From Streptomyces sp. man185 (GTDB lineage: Bacteria; Actinomycetota; Actinomycetes; Streptomycetales; Streptomycetaceae), in assembly GCA_002551355.1 (NCBI GenBank), contig NTHE01000012.1, positions 1 to 64,000 of the forward strand: a stretch of 64,000 nucleotides of DNA. The letters run 5' to 3'. Under the pieces are notes generated by a model. It was not told where the DNA came from and searched no databases. It saw nothing but the letters and a program-made list of their open reading frames with translations. This document shows, in pieces, positions 39,403 to 49,359 of this stretch. Every line of letters starts with the position of its first letter. Positions within the stretch are counted from its first letter, which is position 1. The translations under genes were made by a program, and so were the position numbers.

Positions 39403-39775
39403 ACGGGGAGGGGTGAACGGGGAGTGACCGCCCGCCGGGCGGCCGTTCGCCCACTGTTCCCCGGATCGAGACGCCTTCGAGACGCTGCCCCGGCGTGGCG
39501 CGGCCCGTGCGGGGAAGGAAACGGGGCAGAGGGGTGAAGAAGGGTCGGCCGCTCCCCGATTGGCCCTGCCGCACCACCCGTTCGGGCCAATAGCAGATGG
39601 TGACGGGTGGTCGGTTCGCATTCGGGCAAGAGCTGTAGAGCGCTGCCCCTGGAAGCCTTTCGCGGCCTACTGTTGAGGGGTGCGCCTTCCGTGCACGGCT
39701 GCTCGACCGGCCGTGGCGCCACGGGAGCGGGCGCCACCGAGGGCCATCGGCATCGCCGGCTGTGAGAGGGACGGA
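39403..39775. other. 373-bp intergenic region between ligA and the GGDEF-EAL gene
   Basis: It begins with the possible ligA terminator (CCGCC...GGCGG around 39428-39442), then GC-rich sequence without a gene, the interlocked inverted repeats at 39559-39611, and an AT-richer promoter-like segment at 39615-39680. No convincing small gene on either strand. Confidence 0.55.
39559..39611 (+). other. Interlocked inverted repeats, possible RNA pseudoknot
   Basis: ATTGGCCC (39559-39566) is complementary to GGGCCAAT (39584-39591), and ACCACCCGT (39573-39581) is complementary to ACGGGTGGT (39603-39611). The arms alternate (1, 2, 1', 2'), which is the arrangement of an H-type pseudoknot with loops of 6, 2 and 11 nt. 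It lies 165 nt before the start of the GGDEF-EAL gene. If transcribed, it may be a structured leader; as DNA, overlapping operators are the alternative. Confidence 0.45.
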
Positions 39776-41986
39776 ATGAAACCGACCGAGAGCGCCGCCC
39801 CGGTGTCGCGGCTGCAGGGTTTCGTCGGCCTCACGCCCCCCGTGGGCGCCGCCGTCGTGGGGATCGCCGCGTTACTGCTGGCGGTCGGGTCCTACCGGAC
39901 CGTCCAGCAGGGCCACGCGCTCTTCCCGGACGGGGCGGTGGGCTGGTCCCTCGCGGTGCTCACCGGAATCATCGTCGGCCATCTGGTGGCCCTCGGCCGT
40001 GACCGGTGGTGGGGCGGTACCGGCTCCGGCGCCGCCCTCACCCTCGCCGTGCTGCTGCTGTACGGCTGGCTGCCGGCCGTCCTGGTCAGCCTCGCCGTCG
40101 TGGTGCTCGTCGGGACCGCCCGCCGGCACCGCTGGTGGCAGGGGCTGCTGCACGGCGGCGTCGACATGCTGGGCATCGGCGCCGCGGCGCTCGTGCTGGC
40201 CGCTTTCGGCGAGGTGCCCACCGTCGAGGAACCCTGGCAGCCACTCGACTGGGGCATCGCGGCCGTCCCGGAACTGCTCCTGACGGCGTCCACGTATCTG
40301 CTCGTCACCCGGGTCCTGCTGTGGTACGCGCAGGCCCCGCACAACGGCGGGCTGCCCAGCATCGCCCGGACCGCGATGCTGCGGCAGGGGCTCGTCGCCG
40401 TCGCGCTCCTCGGGCTCGCCCCGCTGATCTGCGCCGTCGCGATGTCCATGCCCATCCTGCTGCCGCTCTTCGCGGTGCCGCTGATCGCCCTGGACTCCAC
40501 CCTCTGGATCGCCCGCGCCCGCGCCGAGGAGCAGCTGCGCGACCCGCTGACCGGGCTGCCCAACCGCCAGTGGCTGCTGGAGCGCACCTGGTCGGCCCTG
40601 GAGGACGCGGAATCCATCGGCACCCGCTCCGCGCTGGTCCTCATCGACCTGGACCGCTTTCGCGCGGTCAACGACACCCTGGGCCACCTGGCCGGAGACC
40701 GCCTGCTGCTGCAGATAGCGGAGCGCCTGCGGCTCGCCCTGCCGCGCGGCGCGGAGGCGGCCCGGCTCGGCGGCGACGAGTTCGCCGTCCTCCTGCCGCA
40801 CACCGACTCCACCACCAGCGCCCAGCAGGTCGCCCGCCATCTGGTCGCCGAGCTGTCCTCGCCGCTCGACCTCGACGGGCTGACCCTCGTCCTGGAGGCC
40901 AGCGCCGGGGTCGCGGTCTACCCCGACCACGCCCTGGACGCCGAGGGCCTGCTGCGGCGGGCGGACGTCGCGATGTACCAGGCCAAGCGGGACCGCACGG
41001 GCGTGGAGGTCTACGAGTCCAAGCGGGACAGCAACACCCCCGACCGGCTCGGGCTCCTCGGCGATCTGCGCCGGGCGCTGGACGCGGGCGAGGTCGAGCT
41101 GCACTACCAGCCCAAGGTCCGCTTCGACGGGCAGGTCGCCGGTCTGGAGGCACTGGTGCGCTGGGTGCACCCGGAGCGCGGCCGGGTCCCTCCGGACGAG
41201 TTCATCGCCATCGCCGAGTCCTCCGGACTGATGCCGCACCTCACGGAGTACGTCCTGGAGACGGCACTCGCCCAGGTCGCCCGCTGGCGGGCGCAGGGCC
41301 TGTTCGTGCCGGTGGCGGTCAACGTCTCCCCGCGCGACGTCCACACCCCCGGCTTCGCGGGAGGCGTCGCGGCCCGCCTGGCCCGCCACGGTGTGCCCGC
41401 GGGAGCGCTCCAACTGGAGATCACCGAGCATGTGCTGCTGGAGGATCCGCAGCGCGCCGCCGACACTCTGGCCGGGCTCACCGCGCACGGCGTGAAGATG
41501 TCGCTGGACGATTTCGGCACCGGATACTCCTCCCTGGTCCACCTGCGCCGGCTCCCGGTCAGCGAGCTGAAGATCGACCGGTCCTTCGTGGCCCGGCTGG
41601 CGGTCGACCACGAGGACGCGGAGATCGTCCGCTGCACCATCGACCTGGCCCACTCGCTCGGCCTGGTCGTCGTCGCCGAGGGCGTCGAGGACGACGAGAC
41701 GTGGGAGCGGTTGCGGGACCTGCGGTGCGACGCGGTGCAGGGCTGGCTGGTGGCGGCGGCGATGCCGCCGCAGGAGACGACGGCCTGGCTGCGGGCGCGC
41801 GGCGAGCACGGCTGGCGGCGGCCCGCGGAGCTGAAGGCCCAGGCGGCGGCGGCCGCCGCCGCAGGATCGGCGACCGCCTCGGCGACCGGTCCGATGAACG
41901 CGTCGATGAACGCCTCGGTGAACGCGTCGCTGAACGGCGCGGTGAACGGTGTGGTGAGCAGCCCGGCGGAGACCGACACCCCCTGA
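39776..41986 (+). CDS. Membrane GGDEF-EAL c-di-GMP protein with an early TTA codon
   Basis: A 736-residue protein with about seven N-terminal membrane segments (30-245), then GGDEF (intact motif at 332-336, no RxxD inhibition site) and EAL (458-460, with [26 protein letters not shown] and AEGVE, all catalytic positions intact). A functional c-di-GMP phosphodiesterase is therefore likely; the cyclase half may act as a GTP sensor. From memory it corresponds in position to S. coelicolor RmdB. Codon 33 is TTA (39872-39874), so translation should depend on the bldA tRNA. The C-terminus ends in five NAS/NG-type repeats. The ATG has GAGAGGG 5 nt upstream. Confidence 0.9.
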   Translation: MKPTESAAPVSRLQGFVGLTPPVGAAVVGIAALLLAVGSYRTVQQGHALFPDGAVGWSLAVLTGIIVGHLVALGRDRWWGGTGSGAALTLAVLLLYGWLPAVLVSLAVVVLVGTARRHRWWQGLLHGGVDMLGIGAAALVLAAFGEVPTVEEPWQPLDWGIAAVPELLLTASTYLLVTRVLLWYAQAPHNGGLPSIARTAMLRQGLVAVALLGLAPLICAVAMSMPILLPLFAVPLIALDSTLWIARARAEEQLRDPLTGLPNRQWLLERTWSALEDAESIGTRSALVLIDLDRFRAVNDTLGHLAGDRLLLQIAERLRLALPRGAEAARLGGDEFAVLLPHTDSTTSAQQVARHLVAELSSPLDLDGLTLVLEASAGVAVYPDHALDAEGLLRRADVAMYQAKRDRTGVEVYESKRDSNTPDRLGLLGDLRRALDAGEVELHYQPKVRFDGQVAGLEALVRWVHPERGRVPPDEFIAIAESSGLMPHLTEYVLETALAQVARWRAQGLFVPVAVNVSPRDVHTPGFAGGVAARLARHGVPAGALQLEITEHVLLEDPQRAADTLAGLTAHGVKMSLDDFGTGYSSLVHLRRLPVSELKIDRSFVARLAVDHEDAEIVRCTIDLAHSLGLVVVAEGVEDDETWERLRDLRCDAVQGWLVAAAMPPQETTAWLRARGEHGWRRPAELKAQAAAAAAAGSATASATGPMNASMNASVNASLNGAVNGVVSSPAETDTP
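41894..41953 (+). repeat. Five 12-bp repeats coding the C-terminal tail
   Basis: Units of 12 bp beginning ATGAACGCGTCG give [20 protein letters not shown] (residues 707-726). They diverge toward the 3' end. They lie beyond the EAL fold and probably arose by slippage. Confidence 0.85.
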
Positions 41987-42101
41987 CGACCGCAGGGGGT
42001 GCGGCCCGGAAAGGGGTAGCCCGATCGGGGCGGGGCACCCGTCCCTGACGGACCCCATAGGATTGGGCCAAAACCACACACCAACCCCTGAGGATCGCTG
42101 C

Positions 42102-42398
42102 ATGCCTGGCATCACGCGCGAGGAGGTCGCCCACCTCGCCCGGCTGGCGCGTCTGGAGCTGAAGGGCGAAGAGCTCGATCACTTCGCCGGTCAGCTCGAC
42201 GACATCATCGGCGCGGTCGCCCGCGTCTCCGAGGTCGCCGACCAAGACGTACCGCCGACCTCCCACCCGCTGCCGCTGACCAACGTCATGCGCGCGGACG
42301 AGGTCCGTCCGTCGCTCACCCCCGCGCAGGCGCTCTCCGGCGCCCCGGCCCAGGAGCAGCAGCGTTTCAAGGTGCCGCAGATCCTGGGGGAGGACTAA
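42102..42398 (+). CDS. gatC: Asp/Glu-tRNA amidotransferase subunit C
   Basis: The 98-residue small subunit that holds GatA and GatB together in the enzyme converting misacylated Glu-tRNA(Gln) and Asp-tRNA(Asn) to their amides. Family core [17 protein letters not shown], and RADEVRPSL near the end. The ATG at 42102 follows GAGGAT by 7 nt. A -10 candidate (TAGGAT, 42058-42063) gives a leader of about 35 nt. First gene of gatC-gatA-small gene-gatB. Confidence 0.95.
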   Translation: MPGITREEVAHLARLARLELKGEELDHFAGQLDDIIGAVARVSEVADQDVPPTSHPLPLTNVMRADEVRPSLTPAQALSGAPAQEQQRFKVPQILGED

Positions 42399-42403
42399 CC
42401 GCC

Positions 42404-43906
42404 ATGACGGACATCAGCACCATCATCAAGCTCACCGCGGCCGAGATCGCCGCGAAGATCGCCTCCGGCGAGCTGACCGCCGTCGAGGTCACCGAGGCGC
42501 ACCTCGCCCGGATCGACGCGGTCGACGAGAAGGTCCACGCCTTCCTGCACATCGACCGCGAGGGCGCGCTCGCCCAGGCCCGTGCCGTGGACGCCAAGCG
42601 CGAGGCGGGCGAGAAGCTCGGCCCGCTGGCCGGCGTCCCGCTCGCTCTGAAGGACATCTTCACCACCAAGGACATGCCGACCACTGTCGGTTCCAAGATC
42701 CTTGAGGGCTGGGTCCCGCCGTACGACGCGACGCTCACGCAGAAGCTGCGCGCCGCCGACGTCGTCATCCTCGGCAAGACCAACATGGACGAGTTCGCCA
42801 TGGGGTCCTCCACCGAGAACAGCGCCTACGGCCCCACGGGCAACCCCTGGGACCTCACCCGCATCCCCGGTGGCTCCGGCGGCGGCTCCTCCGCCGCGCT
42901 CGCCTCCTACGAGGCCCCGCTCGCCATCGGCACGGACACCGGCGGCTCGATCCGCCAGCCCGCCGCCGTCACCGGCACGGTCGGCGTCAAGCCCACCTAC
43001 GGCGGCGTCTCCCGCTACGGCATGGTCGCCTTCTCGTCCTCCCTCGACCAGGGCGGGCCGTGCGCGCGTACGGTCCTGGACGCGGCGCTGCTCCACGAGG
43101 CCATCGCCGGGCACGACCCGCTGGACTCGACGTCCATCGACGCCCCGGTCCCGCCGGTCGTCGAGGCCGCCCGCAACGGCTCCGTACAGGGCATGCGCGT
43201 CGGCGTCGTCAAGCAGTTCCGCGGCGAGGGCTACCAGGCCGGTGTCCTCCAGCGCTTCGACGAGTCGGTCGAGCTGCTGAAGTCGCTGGGCGCGGACATC
43301 GTCGAGCTGGACTGCCCGTCCTTCGACCTGGCGCTCTCCGCGTACTACCTGATCGCGCCGTCCGAGTGCTCCTCCAACCTGGCCCGCTTCGACGCCATGC
43401 GCTACGGCCTGCGGGTCGGCGACGACGGCACGAAGTCGGCAGAGGAGGTCACCGCGCTCACCCGCGAGGCAGGCTTCGGCGACGAGGTCAAGCGCCGCAT
43501 CATCCTGGGTACGTACGCGCTCAGCTCCGGCTACTACGACGCGTACTACGGCTCGGCCCAGAAGGTCCGCACCCTCATCACCCAGGACTTCGAGAAGGCC
43601 TTCGAGCAGGTCGACGTGATCGTCTCCCCGACGACCCCGACCACCGCCTTCCCGATCGGCGAGCGCGCCGACGACCCGATGGCGATGTACCTCGCGGACC
43701 TGTGCACCATCCCGACCAACCTGGCCGGCAACTCCGCCATGTCGCTGCCCTGCGGCCTGGCCCCGGAGGACGGTCTGCCGGTCGGACTGCAGATCATCGC
43801 CCCCGCCATGAAGGACGACCGGCTGTACAAGGTCGGATCCGCCGTCGAGGCCGCTTTCGTGGAAAAGTGGGGACACCCGCTGCTTGAGGAGGCTCCGTCG
43901 CTGTGA
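42404..43906 (+). CDS. gatA: Asp/Glu-tRNA amidotransferase subunit A
   Basis: The amidase subunit, producing ammonia from glutamine. In 500 residues the Ser-cisSer-Lys triad is present: K83 (ALKDIF), S158 ([12 protein letters not shown]) and S182 (DTGGSIRQP). It starts 5 nt after gatC and overlaps the next small gene by 4 nt (GTGA). Confidence 0.97.
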   Translation: MTDISTIIKLTAAEIAAKIASGELTAVEVTEAHLARIDAVDEKVHAFLHIDREGALAQARAVDAKREAGEKLGPLAGVPLALKDIFTTKDMPTTVGSKILEGWVPPYDATLTQKLRAADVVILGKTNMDEFAMGSSTENSAYGPTGNPWDLTRIPGGSGGGSSAALASYEAPLAIGTDTGGSIRQPAAVTGTVGVKPTYGGVSRYGMVAFSSSLDQGGPCARTVLDAALLHEAIAGHDPLDSTSIDAPVPPVVEAARNGSVQGMRVGVVKQFRGEGYQAGVLQRFDESVELLKSLGADIVELDCPSFDLALSAYYLIAPSECSSNLARFDAMRYGLRVGDDGTKSAEEVTALTREAGFGDEVKRRIILGTYALSSGYYDAYYGSAQKVRTLITQDFEKAFEQVDVIVSPTTPTTAFPIGERADDPMAMYLADLCTIPTNLAGNSAMSLPCGLAPEDGLPVGLQIIAPAMKDDRLYKVGSAVEAAFVEKWGHPLLEEAPSL

Positions 43907-44145
43907 GTGCCATGGCAAAGAAGGCCAAGAACTTCAAGAAGTCCAAGACGGGCGTGTACGTCGCGCTCGGCAGCACCGCGTTCGGCGCGATCAGCGTCGC
44001 CAAGCAGGCGAAGCTGGCCCGCAACGACAACGACATGCTGCGACTCGTCGACGCGGCGGTCTCCGCGGCCGCCATCGTCACCGGACTCGCGATCCTCTAT
44101 CGCGAACTGAAGCGTCTCGGCGACGACGACGTTCTGCTGGGCTGA
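43903..44145 (+). CDS. Small conserved-looking protein inside the gat operon, 80 aa
   Basis: GTG at 43903 overlaps the gatA stop, with GAGGAGG 10 nt upstream; an ATG at 43912 is an alternative start. The product has a basic N-terminus ([14 protein letters not shown]), then two amphipathic or weakly hydrophobic stretches ([18 protein letters not shown] and [20 protein letters not shown]) and an acidic end. It may sit at the membrane. No function is known to me; its fixed place between gatA and gatB suggests co-expression with the amidotransferase. Confidence 0.8.
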   Translation: MSAMAKKAKNFKKSKTGVYVALGSTAFGAISVAKQAKLARNDNDMLRLVDAAVSAAAIVTGLAILYRELKRLGDDDVLLG

Positions 44146-44161
44146 GAGGGAAAGTTTCACC

Positions 44162-45670
44162 GTGACTGTCACTGACCTGGTGTCGTACGAGGACGCGCTC
44201 GCGTCCTACGACCCCGTCATGGGCCTCGAAGTCCATGTCGAGCTCGGCACCAAGACCAAGATGTTCTGCGGCTGCTCCACGGAGCTGAAGCAGGACGCCA
44301 ACTCCCAGACCTGCCCGGTCTGCCTCGGACTGCCCGGCGCGCTGCCGGTCGTCAACGAGATCGGCGTGGAGTCGGCCATCAAGATCGGTCTCGCGCTCAA
44401 CTGCGAGATCGCCGACTGGTGCCGCTTCGCCCGGAAGAACTACTTCTATCCGGACATGCCGAAGAACTTCCAGACCTCCCAGTACGACGAGCCGATCGCC
44501 TTCGACGGCTATCTGGACGTCCAGCTGGAGGACGGCGAGATCTTCCGGGTGCAGATCGAGCGCGCCCACATGGAGGAGGACACCGGCAAGTCGACGCACG
44601 TCGGCGGCGCCACCGGCCGTATCCACGGCGCGTCCCACTCCCTGCTCGACTACAACCGGGCCGGCATCCCGCTCATCGAGATCGTCACCAAGCCGATCGA
44701 GGGAGCCGGCGCCCGCGCTCCCGAGGTCGCCAAGGCGTACGTCGCCGAGCTGCGCGAGCTGATCAAGGCCCTCGGGGTCTCCGAGGCCCGCATGGAGATG
44801 GGCCAGATGCGCTGCGACGTCAACCTGTCGCTGCGCCCCAACGGCACCGAGAAGTTCGGCACCCGCTCCGAGACGAAGAACGTGAACTCGCTGCGTTCCG
44901 TCGAGCGGGCCGCGCGCTTCGAGATCCAGCGCCACGCCGCCGTGCTGTCCTCGGGCGGCACGATCGTGCAGGAGACCCGGCACTTCCACGAGGAGGACGG
45001 CTCCACCACGGCCGGCCGCATCAAGGACAACGCCGAGGACTACCGCTACTTCCCCGAGCCGGACCTGGTCCCCGTCGCGCCCGCGCGCGAGTGGGTCGAG
45101 GAGCTGCGCAAGGGCCTCCCCGAGCTGCCCCGGCTGCGCCGGGCGCGGCTCAAGGAGGAGTGGGGCGTCTCCGAGCACGACATGCAGTCCATCCTCAACG
45201 CGGGCGCGGTCGACCTGATCGTCGCCACGATCGAGGCGGGCGCTCCTGCGGACCAGGCCCGCAAGTGGTGGATGGGCGAGCTGGCCCGTAACGCCAACGA
45301 GACCGCCCGCGGTCTGGACGAGCTGCCGATCACCCCGGAGCAGGTCGCCCGGGTGGCCGCGCTCGTCGCCAAGGGCGACCTCAACGACAAGCTGGCCCGC
45401 CAGGTCATCGAGGGCGTTCTCGCGGGCGAGGGCGACCCGGACACCGTCGTCGAGAAGCGCGGCCTGAAGGTCGTCTCGGACGAGGGCGCGCTGTCCACGG
45501 CCGTGGACGAGGCCATCGCGGGCAACGCGGCCATCGCGGACAAGATCCGCGGCGGCAAGGTCGCGGCGGCGGGCGCGCTCGTCGGCGCGGTCATGAAGGC
45601 CACCCGCGGCCAGGCGGACGCGGCCCGCGTGCGCGAGCTGATCCTGGAGAAGCTCGGCGTCGAGGGCTGA
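44162..45670 (+). CDS. gatB: Asp/Glu-tRNA amidotransferase subunit B
   Basis: The tRNA-binding subunit that phosphorylates the glutamyl or aspartyl group for amidation. In 502 residues the marks are [19 protein letters not shown], the cysteine pair [10 protein letters not shown] (zinc site), [13 protein letters not shown], and a C-terminal YqeY-like helical domain. The GTG at 44162 follows GAGGGAAAG. It ends the operon at a strong terminator. Confidence 0.97.
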   Translation: MTVTDLVSYEDALASYDPVMGLEVHVELGTKTKMFCGCSTELKQDANSQTCPVCLGLPGALPVVNEIGVESAIKIGLALNCEIADWCRFARKNYFYPDMPKNFQTSQYDEPIAFDGYLDVQLEDGEIFRVQIERAHMEEDTGKSTHVGGATGRIHGASHSLLDYNRAGIPLIEIVTKPIEGAGARAPEVAKAYVAELRELIKALGVSEARMEMGQMRCDVNLSLRPNGTEKFGTRSETKNVNSLRSVERAARFEIQRHAAVLSSGGTIVQETRHFHEEDGSTTAGRIKDNAEDYRYFPEPDLVPVAPAREWVEELRKGLPELPRLRRARLKEEWGVSEHDMQSILNAGAVDLIVATIEAGAPADQARKWWMGELARNANETARGLDELPITPEQVARVAALVAKGDLNDKLARQVIEGVLAGEGDPDTVVEKRGLKVVSDEGALSTAVDEAIAGNAAIADKIRGGKVAAAGALVGAVMKATRGQADAARVRELILEKLGVEG

Positions 45671-45690
45671 TCACCCCGATCACCACCCGG

Positions 45691-45727
45691 AGGGGCGGTG
45701 CACCCGTAACACGGGGGCACCGCCCCT
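45691..45727 (+). terminator. Strong terminator after gatB
   Basis: The arm AGGGGCGGTGCACCCGT (45691-45707) pairs with 45711-45727 at 16 of 17 positions around a 3-nt loop (AAC). There is no T-tract. It ends only 21 nt before the likely start of the next gene, so it may also control that gene. Confidence 0.85.
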
Positions 45728-45748
45728 TCACCCGTCCGGAGAGCCCCC

Positions 45749-47008
45749 CTGAACACCGTCACCGCCGAACTCGTCTCCTTCGCCCTGCTCCTGGGCGTCC
45801 TCGCCTTCGCCGTGCTGCGCCCCCGGGGCCTGCCGGAGGCGACCGTCGCCGTGCCCGCGGCCGTCCTCGTGGTGGCCGTCGGGGCGGTGTCCTGGCCCGA
45901 GGCCCGGGACCAGGTCGGGGAGTTGCTCCCCGTCGTCGGCTTCCTCGCGGCGATCCTCGTGCTGGCGCAACTCTGCGCGGACGAGGGGCTGTTCCGGGCC
46001 GCCGGTGATCTGGTGGCGCGCGCCTGCCGGGGGCAGACCCGGCCCCTGCTCGGCGGCGTCTTCGTCGTCGCCTCCCTCATCACCGCCGTCCTCAGCCTGG
46101 ACGCCACGGTCGTCCTGCTCACCCCGGTCGTCCTCGCCACCGCCGCCCGGGTCGGTGCGCGGCCCCGCCCGTACGTCTACGCCTGCGCGCACCTCGCCAA
46201 CTCGGCCTCCCTCCTGCTCCCCGTCTCCAACCTCACCAACCTCCTGGCGTTCACCGCGAGCGGCCTGTCCTTCACCCGGTTCGCCGCGCTGATGGCGCTG
46301 CCGTGGCTCGCCGCGATCGCCGTGGAGTACGTGGTGTTCCGGCGCGCGTTCAAGGCCGATCTGGCCGCCGGGGCGCACGCGCCGGATCCCGAGGCACAGC
46401 GCACGCCCGTACCCGTCTTCACGCTCGTCGTGCTGGCGCTGACCCTGGCCGGGTTCGTCGTGACCTCGTTCGAGGGGGCCGAGCCGCTCTGGGCGGCGCT
46501 CGCGGGGGCCCTGGTGCTCGCCGTACGGGCGCTGGCCAAGCGGGAGACCACGCCGGTCGCCGTCGTCCGCTCGGCCAACCCGCTGTTCTGCCTCTTCGTC
46601 CTCGCGCTCGGCGTCGTCGTCAAGGCGGTCGTCGACAACGGCCTCGGCGACGGCATCGCCGCCCTGCTGCCCGACGGCGACACCCTGCCCGCCCTGCTCG
46701 GCGTCGCCGTGGTCGCGGCCCTGCTCGCCAACCTGATCAACAACCTGCCCGCGATCCTCGCCCTGCTCCCGATCGTCGCGTCGGCCGGGCCCGGACCGCT
46801 GCTCGCCGCCCTGATCGGGGTGAACCTCGGGCCGAACCTCACGTACGTCGGATCGCTGGCCACCCTGCTGTGGCGGCGCATTCTGCACGCCCACGGGGAC
46901 GCACCCGAACTGGGCCACTTCACCCGGCTGGGACTCGCGACCGTACCGGCGACGCTGCTCGCCTCCACGCTCGCGCTCTGGGGATCGCTGCACCTCATCG
47001 GGGTGTGA
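45749..47008 (+). CDS. ArsB/NhaD-type membrane transporter, apparent CTG start
   Basis: A 419-residue protein with about 11 membrane segments, of the ion transporter superfamily that includes arsenite pumps and Na+/H+ antiporters. Family marks: SLDATVVLLTPV and NLINNLPAILALLP. The first ATG/GTG-type start in frame is the GTG at 45812, which would remove the first helix. Upstream, CTG at 45749 opens NTVTAELVSFALLLGVLAF, a proper first helix, and has GGAGAG 6 nt before it; the nearest in-frame stop lies about 45 nt upstream. I therefore place the start at CTG. No arsenic regulator is adjacent, so the substrate is open. Confidence 0.82.
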   Translation: MNTVTAELVSFALLLGVLAFAVLRPRGLPEATVAVPAAVLVVAVGAVSWPEARDQVGELLPVVGFLAAILVLAQLCADEGLFRAAGDLVARACRGQTRPLLGGVFVVASLITAVLSLDATVVLLTPVVLATAARVGARPRPYVYACAHLANSASLLLPVSNLTNLLAFTASGLSFTRFAALMALPWLAAIAVEYVVFRRAFKADLAAGAHAPDPEAQRTPVPVFTLVVLALTLAGFVVTSFEGAEPLWAALAGALVLAVRALAKRETTPVAVVRSANPLFCLFVLALGVVVKAVVDNGLGDGIAALLPDGDTLPALLGVAVVAALLANLINNLPAILALLPIVASAGPGPLLAALIGVNLGPNLTYVGSLATLLWRRILHAHGDAPELGHFTRLGLATVPATLLASTLALWGSLHLIGV

Positions 47009-47051
47009 GGACGCCGGCCGGGGGTTGGACTTCCGGTCCGGCCTGTTGGAC

Positions 47052-47106
47052 GTTCACCACCGGGCCGTACGCAGTCCTTCCCGACGCCACCTGATCTGAC
47101 TAGCTT
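47052..47106 (+). promoter_or_regulatory. Possible PHO box and promoter of the phospholipase C gene
   Basis: GTTCACC (47052-47058) is the core repeat of Streptomyces PhoP-binding sites, followed at 11-bp steps by weaker units (GGCCGTA, GTCCTTC). A -10-like TAGCTT is at 47101-47106. Phosphate control of secreted phospholipases is known in the genus; here the site is a weak match. Confidence 0.35.
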
Positions 47107-47139
47107 CCGGGCTGTAACCACCGGAATCAGGAGGCTCTT

Positions 47140-49248
47140 TTGACCACGGACATGTCACGGCGACGGCTCTTCGCGCTGGGCGGCGGCGCACTCGGCGCCG
47201 CTGCGGCCGGATCGTTCCTGCCGCCGTCGCTCCAGGCCGCCATCGCCGCGCAGCCCGCCCACGCGGGGTCCGGCGGGGGAGGCCTCGGCTCCATCAAGCA
47301 TGTGGTGATCCTGATGCAGGAGAACCGCTCCTTCGACCACTACTTCGGCACCCTGCGCGGCGTACGCGGCTTCAACGACCGCAACGCCATCGAGCTGCCC
47401 ACCGGCGGGACCGTGTTCGAGCAGCCCGGCGCGGCCGGTTCCGCCGTGCTGCCCTTCCCGGTGCGCGGAGCGGCCGAGGAGCAGAAGAAGGACCTCCAGT
47501 ACATCGGCGCACTCGACCACTCCTGGAGCGGCGGCGCGAAGGCCTGGGGCGGCGGCTGGATGAACGGCTGGATCAGCGCGAAGAGCGCGGCCACGATGGC
47601 GTACTACGACCGCCGTGACATCCCGCTGCACTACGAGCTGGCCGACACCTTCACCGTCTGCGACGCCTACCACTCCTCGATCCACACCTCCACCAGCCCC
47701 AACCGCAACCACCTCTGGAGCGGGAAGACCGGCTTCGAGCCGAACGGGAAACGGGCCGTCGGCAACGACGCGTACGACGAGGGCGCCCACCCCGGCTACG
47801 ACTGGTCCACCTACGCCGAGCGGCTGGAGAAGGCCGGGCGCAGCTGGCGTACGTACACCGAGTGGGAGAACTTCACCGACAACCAGATCGAGTTCTACGC
47901 CACCTTCAAGGCGATCGCCCGCAAGGCGCTGGCGAAGACCGGCGGCCACACGTACATGGAAGCCTTCTACGCGAAGGTCCGGGGCGCGTCCGACACCGAG
48001 CGCACCCGGCTCCTCGGGCTGCTGGACGAGGGCGTCGCCACCCTCACGAAGCAGGAGCGCAGCCTCTTCGATCGGGGGCTGCGCCGGGTGCCGACCGGGA
48101 CGCTGGCGGACGAGTTCGCCAAGGACGTGGCGGCCGGGAAACTCCCGGAGGTCTCCTACCTGGTCCCCTCGGCGCTCGACTCCGAGCATCCGAGCGTCTC
48201 CTCGCCGGTGCACAGCGCCACGATCGTCTACAAGATCCTGGACGCCCTCGGCAAGCACCCGGACGTGTGGCGGCACACCGCCGTGCTGATCAACTACGAC
48301 GAGAACGACGGCTTCTTCGACCACGTCCCGCCGCCCGTCGCACCCTCCGAGGTGACCGAGGAGCGGTGGGAGGGCCGCCCCACCGGCCTGGGCATCCGGG
48401 TGCCGCTGCTGGTCGTCTCACCGTGGACGGTCGGGGGATACGTCTGTTCCGAGGTCTTCGACCACACCTCCGTGATCCGCTTCCTGGAGCGCTGGACCGG
48501 GGTGAAGGAGCCCAACATCGGCGACTGGCGGCGACGCGTCACCGGTGACCTCACCTCCGCCTTCGACTTCACCCGGGCCCGCCGGCAGCCCGCCGTGGAG
48601 CAGCCCGGCGTGATCCCGCCGCTCAGCGGACGCTGGCAGCCGAAGCCGCCCGCCGTCCAGCGCCTCCCCGAGCAGGAGCCCGGCGCACGCCCGGCGCGCC
48701 CGCTGCCGTACCAGCCCGACGCGGAGGCCCGGAAGGCCGACGGGGGACTGCGAGTGGAGCTGGACAACAGCGGCCGGTCCTCGGCGCACTTCGCGCTGTA
48801 CCCGTACGCGGAGGAGTTCCCGGCCCCGCAGCACAAGGACGTCCGGGGCCGCGCGCACTGGACGGTCCCGGTGACCGGGGACGCGTACCGCTTCACGGTC
48901 ACCGGGCCGAACGGCTTCCGTCGCGAGTTCGCCGGACCGGCCGACGGGGGAGCGGAGGTGACCACCCGCATCGACCACCGCGACCGCGACATCCACCTCA
49001 CCCTGCGCAACACCGGTCGCCGGACCCTGACCTTCCTGGTGCGGCCGCTCGGGTACGTCGACGAGGACGACGTAGAGGACTGGACCCGCCGCGTCACGGT
49101 CAAGCCGGGCCGCAGCCGGGCGCTCGTGCACTCGGCGGCCGACGCCCACGGCTGGTACGACCTCGCCGTCACCGCCGAAGGGGAGGACGGCTTCCGGCGG
49201 CGGCTCATGGGTCACATCGAGAACGGCCGGGCGAGCGTCTCGGGCTGA
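47140..49248 (+). CDS. Tat-secreted phosphocholine-type phospholipase C
   Basis: A 702-residue secreted phosphoesterase. The Tat signal is MSRRRLFALGGGALGAAAAG, with Arg at 7-9. The catalytic acid-phosphatase-like core has ENRSFDHYFG (61-70), the THTSTSPNR-like metal loop (SSIHTSTSPNRNH) and NYDENDGFFDHV. Two C-terminal DUF756-type beta domains follow (about 530-700). It hydrolyses phospholipid head groups, likely for phosphate supply. The TTG at 47140 has AGGAGG with a 5-nt spacer; an ATG at 47152 is the alternative. Confidence 0.94.
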   Translation: MTTDMSRRRLFALGGGALGAAAAGSFLPPSLQAAIAAQPAHAGSGGGGLGSIKHVVILMQENRSFDHYFGTLRGVRGFNDRNAIELPTGGTVFEQPGAAGSAVLPFPVRGAAEEQKKDLQYIGALDHSWSGGAKAWGGGWMNGWISAKSAATMAYYDRRDIPLHYELADTFTVCDAYHSSIHTSTSPNRNHLWSGKTGFEPNGKRAVGNDAYDEGAHPGYDWSTYAERLEKAGRSWRTYTEWENFTDNQIEFYATFKAIARKALAKTGGHTYMEAFYAKVRGASDTERTRLLGLLDEGVATLTKQERSLFDRGLRRVPTGTLADEFAKDVAAGKLPEVSYLVPSALDSEHPSVSSPVHSATIVYKILDALGKHPDVWRHTAVLINYDENDGFFDHVPPPVAPSEVTEERWEGRPTGLGIRVPLLVVSPWTVGGYVCSEVFDHTSVIRFLERWTGVKEPNIGDWRRRVTGDLTSAFDFTRARRQPAVEQPGVIPPLSGRWQPKPPAVQRLPEQEPGARPARPLPYQPDAEARKADGGLRVELDNSGRSSAHFALYPYAEEFPAPQHKDVRGRAHWTVPVTGDAYRFTVTGPNGFRREFAGPADGGAEVTTRIDHRDRDIHLTLRNTGRRTLTFLVRPLGYVDEDDVEDWTRRVTVKPGRSRALVHSAADAHGWYDLAVTAEGEDGFRRRLMGHIENGRASVSG

Positions 49249-49359
49249 CCGTCTCCGGAGGGGTCGCAGGGCCGGTGTGTTCCGTATAAGGAGCAGATCA
49301 GGCCCTGTGACCATGGCCACGAAACAGACAAAGAATCACTTTCTGATGACAGGGTGGCG

